Shown: piece after piece, positions 57,401-61,398 of the stretch
Numbering within the stretch: position 1 is the first letter of the stretch
Layout: each line of letters begins with the position of its first letter
Source: Candidatus Pedobacter colombiensis
Lineage (GTDB): Bacteria; Bacteroidota; Bacteroidia; Sphingobacteriales; Sphingobacteriaceae
DNA length: 64,000 nt
Direction of reading: 5' to 3'
Assembly (NCBI GenBank): GCA_029202485.1
Contig: CP119313.1
Coordinates: 3,844,001-3,908,000 of the forward strand
Program-made: the position numbers and the translations under genes
The notes under the pieces: model-generated
Database searches by the model: none
Seen by the model: only the letters and a program-made list of their open reading frames with translations
Told to the model about the DNA's origin: nothing

Positions 57401-57858
57401 AAAGTAAAGTATTAGATCCTCTGAATGTTACAGGTGATAATCTTAAGTATTTATGGACGCCGAATATAGGATTGAATGACAATACACTGAAAAGCCCCCT
57501 ATTTACAGGCACTAAAGATACCAAATACACGTTGACAGTTACAGGTACCACGGGATGTATAGCAGTTGATGAATTCTTTGTGAAGGTATTAAAACCCATA
57601 CAAATTCCGAATGCTTTTTCGCCAAATGGAGATGGTATAAACGACACCTGGTCTATTAAAAACATTGATAATTATCGAGGTGCCATCATCAAAGTTTTTA
57701 ATAGATATGGAACAAAATTATTTGAAGCAAATGCAAGAGACCTGGATTGGGATGGAACATATAAAGGAAGTCCGCTCCCAGTTGGGGTGTATTATTATAT
57801 ATTAGATTTAAAAGAATATGGCAAGCCAATATCTGGAAACATTACTATTATAAGATAA
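45487..57858 (+). CDS. Giant type IX-secreted repeat adhesin with gliding-motility C-terminal domain, 4123 aa
   Basis: I use the first ATG at 45487; the ATG at 45514 gives a cleaner signal peptide (MSIILRWLPLFLFIFLF, cleavage after GSAQ). After a Cys-rich N-terminal region come seven 80-residue Ig-like repeats (46408-48088, each with ICSG, TATAPGG and TTYYVQTTVNGC). A short spacer leads to 28 repeats of about 92 residues (48580-56304) with ICNNTAQNYTIT, FTWSRA, ITETLVNTTSAP and NGCNGP. A divergent 29th unit and further Ig/PKD-like domains follow. The end, NAFSPNGDGINDTWSIKN to the last strand SGNITIIR, is the CHU_C/type B sorting domain. Each unit has two Cys, a possible disulfide. It is a surface adhesin by inference. 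Confidence 0.93.
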   Translation: MLPLYHPFIMSIILRWLPLFLFIFLFNTSGSAQTTNTIDVDLTASPNITKTYNGYRRSGTDCGGSSCIVFNITLNPATDLVSFSSSKLASAFYTIDCGPQIPIGTPACISGKTQVRLSFCKNGNDVIDYTITASTAVSTSGDMTVRTGCSMPLSVIGIDPSSTVWTSVYPGAPGAYNSFLSCQSGCATTAFTAGSTAPPYIDYKVSGTVSTCPNQRSAIVRVYVVPGMQVSFNPGNTVICSGTATTLSTSVTGGNPPYNYSWTRDGAPLPNTTSSISATNVGTYVVTVSDNTNCASIPQSIVVSAAATPAAPTATSSTICSGSSAILSATAPGGTYQWYDAATNGNLLSNNANYTTPTLTSNKTYYVQTIMNGCTSQRTAVTVQVNPIPPAPTATGITICSGNAGVLTATAPGGNYEWYNAPSGGTLLGSNSTFTTPALTTTTTYYVQTTVNGCTSARTAITVTVNPTPVAPTASNAIICNGTSTTLTATAPGGNYEWFDVASGGIPLISSSTFTTPALTATTIYYVQTTVNGCPSARTPVTVTVNAIPVPPSVLGAAICSGTSTTLTATAPGGTYQWYSASIGGTFLGTGPTYTTPTLTGSTTYYVQTTVNGCTSTRTAVNVVVNPIPAAPTATGITICSGNAGVLTATAPGGNYEWYTAISGGTLLSSNDTFTTPALLATTTYYVQTTVNGCISPRNPVTVTVNPTPVAPTAINPTICSGTSTTLTATPPGGNYKWYDAPVAGSLLASNANYTTPILTTTTTYYVETTINNCTSARTAVTVTVPPLPAAPTVSEATICSGKATTLTATAPGGLYRWYTMAGVLLTSTPSYTTPVLTATTTYRVQAISPEGCPGPYTSVRVTVTPEEDAGFHYASGTFCKTGSNPTPTVVNPAGGTFSSAPAGLTMDSSTGKINLSTSAAGTYTITFSTNTTCIYTSSSEITITEAPDASFTYTSPYCQNQTGQALPDFPVGSSAGIFSSTAGLVFSNPTTGEIDLQLSTPGTYLITNTIAPFGSCPAASASFSLTINPTPKVTSPAAATICNNTAQNYIITSDVDGTAFTWGRTAVAGIDNLATTAQSRNIITETLVNSTAAPINVVYEIIPSLNGCNGPKFTYTLTVNPTPTVTSPASATICNNTAQDYQITGNVSGSTYTWSRAVVPGIDNPLVTAQTGDNITETLVNTTPAPVEVIYEITPSANGCTGPVFTYKVTVIPTAEITSAPMAEICNNTTQNYTITSNVSESTFTWSRAAVAGINNPAVVAQTSNSITEALVNNTSAPIDVLYKISASLNGCDEPVFTYKLTVNPTPIVTSASDAIICNNIAQNYPITSNVSNSTFKWSRAAVTGISNLAVTAQNSSTITETLENTTSAPIEVVYEILPIANQCDGPLFTYRVTVNPTPRVTSEPSSTSCNSSPQNYTISGDVNGTTFIWSRATVAGISNIAVNNQTGSISETLTNTTNAPVDVKYTIYPSANGCNGPAFTYTVTVNPTPKVTSPAAATICNNTAQNYIITSDVDGTAFTWGRTAVAGIDNLATTAQSGNIITETLVNSTAAPINVVYEIIPSLNGCNGPKFTYTLTVNPTPTVTSPASATICNNTAQDYQITGNVSGSTYTWSRAVVPGIDNPLVTAQTGDNITETLVNTTPAPVEVIYEITPSANGCTGPVFTYKVTVIPTAEITSAPMAEICNNTTQNYTITSNVSESTFTWSRAAVAGINNPAVVAQASNSITEALVNNTSAPIDVLYKISASLNGCDGPVFTYKLTVNPTPIVTSASDAIICNNIAQNYPITSNVSNSTFKWSRAAVTGISNLAVTAQNSSTITETLENTTSAPIEVVYEILPTANQCDGPLFTYRVTVNPTPRVTNEATSTICNNTLQNYTITGDVNGTAFTWSRAAVAGISNTAVNDQNDNTITESLMNTTSAPIVVIYEIIPSFDGCNGPMFTYEVTVNPTPIVSSAASTDICNNTAQNYTITSDVSGTTFTWSRAAVTGISNIAVNAQTGDNITEILVNTTSAPINVVYEITPSLNGCNGPMFTYTLTVNPTPTITSPISTTICNNTAQNYTITSDVSGTTFTWSRATVTGISNAAVNAQTGDNITETLVNTTSAPINVVYEITPSANGCNGPMFTYTLTVNPTPTVTSPATANICNNTAQNYTITSDVSGTTFTWSRAAVAGIDNLAAVPQSGNSITETLLNSTAAPINVVYEIIPSLNGCNGPIFTYTLTVNPTPTITSDPSITLCNNTAQNYTITSDVSGTTFTWSRATITGISNTAVNTQNGNSITETLMNTTSAPIVVTYEIIPSANNCSGPTFIYTVTVNPTPTVTSAASADICNNTAQNYTITSDVNGTTFIWSRATVTGISNTAVNAQNGDMITETLMNTTSAPINVVYEITPSANGCSGPIFTYTLTVNPTSTVTSATSANICNNTAQNYTITSDVSGTTFTWSRPTVTGISNTAVNAQNGSTITETLVNTTSAPIVVVYEITPSANGCNGPMFTYTLTVNPTPTVTSPATANICNNTAQNYQITGSVNGGTYTWSRAAVIGIDNPLANAQTTDNITETLVNTTSVPIVVTYEITPSANGCNGPMFTYTLTVNPTPTVTSPATANICNNTAQNYTITSDVSGTTFTWSRAAIIGIDNPMITAQLGNSITETLMNTTSAPISVVYEITPSLNGCNGPMVTYTLTVNPTPNVTSLTSATICNNTAQNYQITGSVNGSTYTWSRAVVPGIDNTLVTAQTGDNITETLVNTTSAPINVVYEITPSANGCSGPTFNYTVTVNPTPTVTSPSTANICNNTAQNYTIASDVSETTFTWSRATVTGISNTAVNAQNSNIITETLMNTTSAPINVVYEITPSANGCNGPMFTYTLAVNPTPTVTSPATANICNNTTQNYTITSDVSGTTFTWSRATVTGISNTAVNAQNGSTITETLVNTTSTPINVVYEITPSANGCNGPMFTYTLTVNPTPTVTSLASSTICNNTAQNYTITSDVSGTTFTWSRATVTGISNTAVNAQNGSTITETLVNTTSAPIVVAYEITPSANGCNGPMFTYTLTVNPTPTVTSPATANICNNTAQNYTITSDASGATFTWSRAAITGISNPMITAKLGNSITETLVNSTAASINVVYEIIPSLNGCNGPMFTYMLTVNPTPTVISPASTAICNNTAQNYTITSDVSGTTFTWSRATITGISNTAVNAQNSNTITETLMNTTSAPIVVTYEIIPAANGCSGTTFNYTVTVNPTPTVTSAAIANICNNTAQNYTITSDVSGTTFTWSRATVIGISNTAVNAQNGNTITETLVNTTSAPIVVAYEITPSANGCNGPMFTYTLTVNPTPTVTSPATANICNNTAQNYTISSDASGATFTWSRAAITGISNTAVNAQNGSTITETLVNTTNLPINVIYNIVPSINGCSGPSFTYTVKVNPTPTVTSPATANICNNTTQNYTITSNVANVTFTWSRAAVAGISNLTVSDQTESPITEALINTTLVPISVTYKIIPSAYGCNGEAFTYTLVVYPTSNITSATTSTICNNTAQNYLITSNVSGMTYTWSRATVVGINNAAVIAQNGNAITESLVNTTDLPILVSYDITPTINGCNGPIFRYTVTVNPTSRVINTPLSQTICSTSSSSAVLLQSNVTGTTFTWTATASTGITGFLASGTGDIPAQTLYNSLPSNGTITYTIKPSFAGCNGVAVNYVMTVLNQVPVTPLVTNNSPICVGNSLILSAQNVNGATYAWTGPDGFTSNLQNPIINNVTLNNEGVYSVKITVGQCSAPATTTVIVNKPAIVTSKNDQTVCANNSVIEIYGTVSGGSTTGIWTTSGSGIFPSGVNSLTGTYVPSDADKAAGDVVLTLTATNTNSCIPATSSFHLTITPVPIVSAGGNKAICRYERLVLRGQSTSPAVKWTSTGTGIFLPNNSSLNVTYVPSNNDKTIGSVDITLSSAENSNCILVSDKINVKIIPPPTVELGPDVYVFQGESKVLDPLNVTGDNLKYLWTPNIGLNDNTLKSPLFTGTKDTKYTLTVTGTTGCIAVDEFFVKVLKPIQIPNAFSPNGDGINDTWSIKNIDNYRGAIIKVFNRYGTKLFEANARDLDWDGTYKGSPLPVGVYYYILDLKEYGKPISGNITIIR
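46408..48088 (+). repeat. Seven tandem 240-bp Ig-like coding repeats
   Basis: Seven in-frame units of about 80 codons in the adhesin gene. Each carries TICSG near the start, TATAPGGxYxWY in the middle and YYVQTTVNGC near the end. The seventh is the most divergent (ISPEGCPGPYTS at its end). Confidence 0.85.
48581..49695 (+). repeat. Recent intragenic duplication, copy 1 (adhesin units 1-4)
   Basis: This stretch matches 49958-51072, 1377 bp (five units) downstream, over about 1115 bp with about seven base differences by my reading. Neighbouring units differ far more from each other. Confidence 0.9.
49958..51072 (+). repeat. Recent intragenic duplication, copy 2 (adhesin units 6-9)
   Basis: Near-identical partner of 48581-49695. 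Identity falls off at the start of unit 10, although unit 10 is still the closest relative of unit 5, so the original duplication was probably five units. Confidence 0.9.
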
Positions 57859-57955
57859 ATCTACCACTATAAACCTACCATTGACATCCAGATGCAGCCT
57901 TCATCCATACCGTAACCTGCTTTTCGCTAATATTATTTTCTTCACGTAGTTATTG

Positions 57956-58013
57956 TTTAAGATCACGAAATATTATAAAATATGACCGTGATCTCAAATT
58001 TAAAACCGCTTAT
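57956..58013. repeat. Copy B of the repeat flanking the giant adhesin gene
   Basis: Similar to copy A at 45219-45274. Copy B also forms a long hairpin, AGATCACG with CGTGATCT, with inner AATATT/AAATAT pairing. It lies between the convergent adhesin and DUF6266 genes, where it may also work as a terminator. It reaches the DUF6266 stop codon. Confidence 0.6.
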
Positions 58014-58639
58014 ACTTCACCCAGGTACTCATTAGTAGAGGCCAGTTTTCTATTTTCAGAATAAAAACTGATGTAACAATGCAAGGTATGCCCTCTGAAA
58101 TTTTCAGGAAGAAGTAACCTTGCAGCCTTATCTTCCCTTAGCGCCGCCTTTTCCAATATACAAAACTCTTTCTCTACCTGATCATAAACAACCAAAGTCA
58201 CCTGATCATCAGCAGCACACAAAGGCGTAAAATTTCCATTTTTCCAACTGAAATCAACTGAATTACTTTTTGTTGAAACAATTTTTGGTGACCAGGATCC
58301 TAATAATTCTCCTTTACTGAATATCAACTGCTTAAAATTCACACTTTGCTCTGGATAAATTTCTTCAATAGTATTCAGCAAGTTATACGATAAAGCATCA
58401 TTCATCGCAGTATGCTTCGAAATATTTTGAAAACAGAGTTCAATAATATCGCTTAAGCCAAGTAAAAAACCTCTCAATAATGCCATTTTGTTTTGTTGAG
58501 CCAATTGCTTGGTTGTAGCGGGCTTATTACTTGGCTTAGGTACAGCCCGCATATAATCCACACCTTTCCAACTTGCGCCTATCACAGTGCCCACTTTCCC
58601 TGAAAATCCACCGAGTATTCCTTTTTTAATTCGAGCCAT
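58010..58639 (-). CDS. DUF6266 family protein, 209 aa
   Basis: The N-terminus is the family hallmark as I recall it: MARIKKGILGGFSGKVGTVIGASWKGVDYMRAVPK, then KPATTKQLAQQNKMALL. The rest is a beta-rich region with Trp and Lys. These proteins occur in many copies in Pedobacter-like genomes, and the function is unknown. The gene is convergent with the giant adhesin and ends in repeat copy B. Confidence 0.87.
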   Translation of the reverse strand: MARIKKGILGGFSGKVGTVIGASWKGVDYMRAVPKPSNKPATTKQLAQQNKMALLRGFLLGLSDIIELCFQNISKHTAMNDALSYNLLNTIEEIYPEQSVNFKQLIFSKGELLGSWSPKIVSTKSNSVDFSWKNGNFTPLCAADDQVTLVVYDQVEKEFCILEKAALREDKAARLLLPENFRGHTLHCYISFYSENRKLASTNEYLGEV

Positions 58640-59007
58640 TTTAAGTTAATTTAGATTGTTAATTATTTAATTAAAAGCAATATAAGCACGAAAACGCGTT
58701 TTACTACCTCTCCAATTATAAAAATGATACTAAAGAGATATTTCGATAAGCACTATTTCACATCACTATAAATATACCATTGGTTAATTTATTAGAAAAT
58801 TATGTTTATTAAAATTATTATATTTATCTTTAAACAAACAAAAACATACCATAAATAAGGACAACTAAAAACCCGAGCCAATGAAATAAAGAAACAGCAC
58901 AACATATCCTTACTTCTTGAATGAGGTATTAATTAGAGTCTCATACTTCTAAAATCTGACAACTGAACCCCGAGACAATAGATTAATGCCCGTAACAAAT
59001 ATTGTTG
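58640..59007. other. 368-bp AT-rich noncoding region
   Basis: No gene is visible on either strand. It holds the upstream region of the DUF6266 gene (minus) and of the structured RNA (plus). A 12-bp palindrome AAAACGCGTTTT lies at 58691-58702. Confidence 0.6.
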
Positions 59008-59015
59008 TACTTTTG
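59008..59015 (+). promoter_or_regulatory. -7 box of the structured RNA
   Basis: TACTTTTG matches TAnnTTTG and ends 4 bp before the first base of the long terminal stem at 59020, so transcription would begin at the stem. Confidence 0.5.
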
Positions 59016-59019
59016 AAAA

Positions 59020-59140
59020 GGTGCACTATAGCGTTACGGGCTCTATTGTAATCCGTAGGGGGAAGGCTGTCAGATGCCCGAAGTATTGCGGTTTTACATT
59101 GAGCCTGCTATGGTGCACCTTCGTTTCATTTAAACGAAGG
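59020..59140 (+). ncRNA. Structured RNA with a long terminal stem (possible 6S-like RNA)
   Basis: The ends pair perfectly over 13 bp with one U-G wobble (GGTGCACTATAGC 59020-59032 with GCTATGGTGCACC 59107-59119). Inside are GGGCTC/GAGCCT (59038-59043 with 59101-59106) and TGTAA/TTACA (59047-59051 with 59094-59098), then CCG/CGG (59053-59055 with 59089-59091) and an apical G-rich hairpin. This makes a single long rod with bulges of about 100 nt. A second hairpin, CCTTCGTTT/AAACGAAGG, follows at 59118-59140. A consensus -7 box is placed for a start at 59020. The rod shape fits the short 6S-type RNAs of Bacteroidota, but I cannot confirm the family. A leader of the downstream gene is an alternative. 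Confidence 0.5.
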
Positions 59141-59201
59141 TTAGCACAAACAGCTCCTAAATCCCCAGAGACTCATTTTTTTTAAAATTAAAAATGAGCA
59201 T

Positions 59202-59462
59202 ATGAATCACGAACAGTATCTTCACAAAAGACCATCCGGCACCAAAGCAGAGCAACAAGCAGTTGCTAACGAAGTCTTAAAATCTTTTTTTGCTGATTAT
59301 CCTCTTGACGATAGCCTTGATTACCTTCGTCAAATGATCAAACAAAGTTTTTACACAAAAAAAGAATTTTTAAATAACGTAGAACGAGCTAATTTAATCG
59401 CTTTCTACGAGCATCTTCACCCCATGATTATGGCCACCAGCATCCTCTATGGAGAGAAATAA
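59202..59462 (+). CDS. Small soluble protein, 86 aa
   Basis: I do not recognise the family. The protein is mostly helical and charged (EQYLHKRPSGTKAEQQAVANEVL, then YLRQMIKQSFYTKKEFLNNVERANLI) with no signal peptide or membrane segment. It lies 62 bp after the structured RNA. A hairpin with 9-bp stem CTCATTTTT/AAAAATGAG (59172-59198) ends three bases before its ATG, which could affect initiation. Confidence 0.7.
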   Translation: MNHEQYLHKRPSGTKAEQQAVANEVLKSFFADYPLDDSLDYLRQMIKQSFYTKKEFLNNVERANLIAFYEHLHPMIMATSILYGEK

Positions 59463-59486
59463 ACCCTACATCAGTCGAATTCGAAA

Positions 59487-59644
59487 ACTAGTTACGCATA
59501 AGGAATAGTCCTCACATGATCCACACATTCGACACACATCCTTCACAAAAAAGTATCTGCTTGTGGGTTTGGTGTGAAGGATGTGTGAACCAGGCGTGAA
59601 GAAACCTTAACCTTGTGAACAACTTACCTTCAGGCGTAACTAGT
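59487..59644. mobile_element. MITE-like nested inverted-repeat element, 158 bp
   Basis: Perfect 11-bp terminal inverted repeats, ACTAGTTACGC (59487-59497) and GCGTAACTAGT (59634-59644), enclose a second perfect 15-bp inverted repeat with arm CACACATCCTTCACA (59533-59547 with 59573-59587). There is no coding sequence inside. Only short A-rich flanks resemble a target duplication, so transposition is inferred from the structure alone. Confidence 0.5.
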
Positions 59645-59661
59645 CAAAAGGGGGCAAAATC

Positions 59662-59727
59662 TATGTAATTTCAAAATAAATCTTATGTAATTTCAAAATA
59701 GAAGTTATGTAATTTCAAAATAGACTT
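59662..59727. repeat. Three 22-bp direct repeats
   Basis: The 17-bp core TATGTAATTTCAAAATA occurs exactly three times, at 59662, 59684 and 59706, separated by 5 variable bases. The 22-bp spacing is close to two helical turns. Confidence 0.9.
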
Positions 59728-59839
59728 ATATTTTCATCTATTAATAGCTTCATAAACTAGTAAATAGTAGAAAAAAAAATAACCCAACAAAAAAACAAAT
59801 TCTCAATTATTGTACTGACAAGCCCAAGGCAATAAAAAA

Positions 59840-59866
59840 GGGCTGTTTGATCATCTCAAACAGCCC
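59840..59866 (-). terminator. Terminator after the 169-aa barrel gene
   Basis: A perfect 11-bp stem (GGGCTGTTTGA with TCAAACAGCCC) and a five-base loop, with a T-run following on the minus strand. Confidence 0.88.
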
Positions 59867-59896
59867 AAATTCTATTAAAAGAAATTTGTTTTTCGA

Positions 59897-60406
59897 TTAT
59901 AAGCCGAAGTTATAAGCTAATCTTAAACCGATAAAACCACTAGTGGTTGAATTAGCTGACCATCCTTCATAACGACCACCCAGTTCAATAGAACTTTTGT
60001 CAGACACAGGGAAGTTCACACCAATACCTGGAGAATAAACAAAAGCAGTAGATCCACCAGTCTCAGTAGAGAATGCAGCACCTAACTCAGCACCGACAAA
60101 AAAGTTTTCACCAAAGAAATACCTTGCACCAGCTTTAACTGGAATAGCTCCAGTAGTACCGCCACCAAAATCACTTTTTAATTTAAAAACTGTGTAACCT
60201 GCGCTACCTGTTAAGTTTAAACTTGGAGCAACAGGATGTTGATACATCAATGCACCTCCATAACCTAAATTAAAAGCATCACCAAAAGTTCCCACCGGGA
60301 ATCCAAACTCAGCACCTATACCTAATGTTGGTGTTTTAGTTTGTGCATTAACACTAGTAAATGCGAATAAACCTGCAACTGCTGTTAGTAGTAATAATTT
60401 TTTCAT
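59897..60406 (-). CDS. Outer-membrane beta-barrel protein, 169 aa
   Basis: A signal peptide (MKKLLLLTAVAGLFAFTSVNAQ) is followed by a barrel closing with IGLRLAYNFGL. It is a paralogue of the protein at 44691-45209 (shared VPVKAGARYF, LGAAFSTE and GIGVNFPVSD patterns). Function unknown. It is a single gene with a clear terminator. Confidence 0.87.
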   Translation of the reverse strand: MKKLLLLTAVAGLFAFTSVNAQTKTPTLGIGAEFGFPVGTFGDAFNLGYGGALMYQHPVAPSLNLTGSAGYTVFKLKSDFGGGTTGAIPVKAGARYFFGENFFVGAELGAAFSTETGGSTAFVYSPGIGVNFPVSDKSSIELGGRYEGWSANSTTSGFIGLRLAYNFGL

Positions 60407-60504
60407 TTTTTTACTTGTTTAAATTTAATTTGATTACACCTTAGAAACAAAAACTTTGCCATAGTTACGGCGAAATCAACAAAATCGACTTGCTAAAAAC
60501 AAAA

Positions 60505-60533
60505 AAAGCGCCTACCAAACCGGCAGGCACTTT
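60505..60533 (-). terminator. Terminator after gldA
   Basis: A 12-bp stem with two mismatches (AAAGCGCCTACC with GGCAGGCACTTT), followed by a T-run on the minus strand, 43 bp downstream of the gldA stop. Confidence 0.75.
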
Positions 60534-60575
60534 CCTAACAGCAATTTATTGGTTAGAAAGAAAAACTTAAAATTA

Positions 60576-61280
60576 TTATTTGGTCAGCTTCTTGAATATC
60601 TCCTCTAAAGAAACACCATATTGCTTTTTAAGATCAGCTATCGGAGCATTTGCTACAATATTTCCCATACTGATGATAATTACATCATCACAAATGGCTT
60701 CAACCTCCTGCATAATATGCGTAGAAAGAATAACTGTCTTATCCTTTCCCAGACCTTTTATAAGATCCCGGATTTCGGACAGCTGATTTGGATCAAGTCC
60801 TGACGTTGGCTCATCCAGGATCAACACTTCGGGATTATGAATTATCGCCTGTGCCAATCCTACCCGTTGCTTGTATCCTTTTGATAGCATAGCAATCTTT
60901 TTATGTTGCTCTGCAGTTAGTCCAACCTTCTTAATGGTTTCTTCTACCCTTAGCGCAGCATTCTGCAATTTATAAGTATTCGCTACAAACAACAGAAACT
61001 CCTTCACATACATATCCATATATAATGGTGTATTTTCAGGAAGGTAACCCATGATTTTCCTCATCTCGAGATTTTGAGTCTGACTGTCATAGCCACACAA
61101 ACTTGCGGATCCCGATGTAGGCTTTAAATAACCGGTAAGCATACGCATTGTGGTTGATTTTCCTGCACCATTTGGCCCTAAAAATCCTAATATCCTACCC
61201 GGCTTAGCTTCAAAACTAATCCCATCTACTGCTTTTTGTTTATCGAAATGCTTGGATAGCGTCGTTACCTTAATGCTCAA
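60576..61280 (-). CDS. gldA: Gliding ABC transporter ATP-binding protein GldA, 234 aa
   Basis: An ABC ATPase with Walker A (GFLGPNGAGKSTTMRML), the GldA-like signature LSKGYKQRVGLAQAI and Walker B (VLILDEPTSGLD), followed by the switch His in ILSTHIMQEVEA. The segment GYLPENTPLYMDMYVKEFL is typical of GldA. It should energise GldF/GldG, encoded 17 kb away. Separate placement of gldA from gldFG is known in Flavobacterium. A generic DrrA-like exporter ATPase is the alternative. Confidence 0.83.
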   Translation of the reverse strand: MSIKVTTLSKHFDKQKAVDGISFEAKPGRILGFLGPNGAGKSTTMRMLTGYLKPTSGSASLCGYDSQTQNLEMRKIMGYLPENTPLYMDMYVKEFLLFVANTYKLQNAALRVEETIKKVGLTAEQHKKIAMLSKGYKQRVGLAQAIIHNPEVLILDEPTSGLDPNQLSEIRDLIKGLGKDKTVILSTHIMQEVEAICDDVIIISMGNIVANAPIADLKKQYGVSLEEIFKKLTK

Positions 61281-61383
61281 TTTGTATTATTTTATTTTTT
61301 TGTTTCCAACAGTCTGATCAACTTCAAAAGTAGGAAAAAAGAACAAATGAATTGAGGTATGAATAATTGTTTACAATTTTATC

Positions 61384-61391
61384 TAAGTTTG
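61384..61391 (+). promoter_or_regulatory. -7 box of glyS
   Basis: TAAGTTTG matches TAnnTTTG and ends 7 bp before the ATG at 61399. A TTG upstream at the usual spacing is not evident. Confidence 0.4.
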
Positions 61392-61398
61392 CATCATT

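Larger units (their letters stand above)
59463..59896. other. 434-bp intergenic region with repeat elements
   Basis: No gene is visible. It holds the MITE-like element (59487-59644), three 22-bp direct repeats (59662-59727) and the terminator of the next minus-strand gene. Confidence 0.7.

Noticed and set aside
57859..57955. Minus-strand frame resembling a small helix-turn-helix fragment (SEKQVTVWMKAASG)
   Set aside because: It is under 30 codons, has stops on both sides and no start; the resemblance is too weak to call.
59020..59140. SRP RNA or tRNA at the structured RNA
   Set aside because: The GGAA tetraloop with AGCAGCC core of bacterial SRP RNA is missing, and no cloverleaf with a T-arm is seen.
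59662..59727. CRISPR array at the 22-bp repeats
   Set aside because: Spacers are only 5 bases, there are three units, and no cas genes are present.
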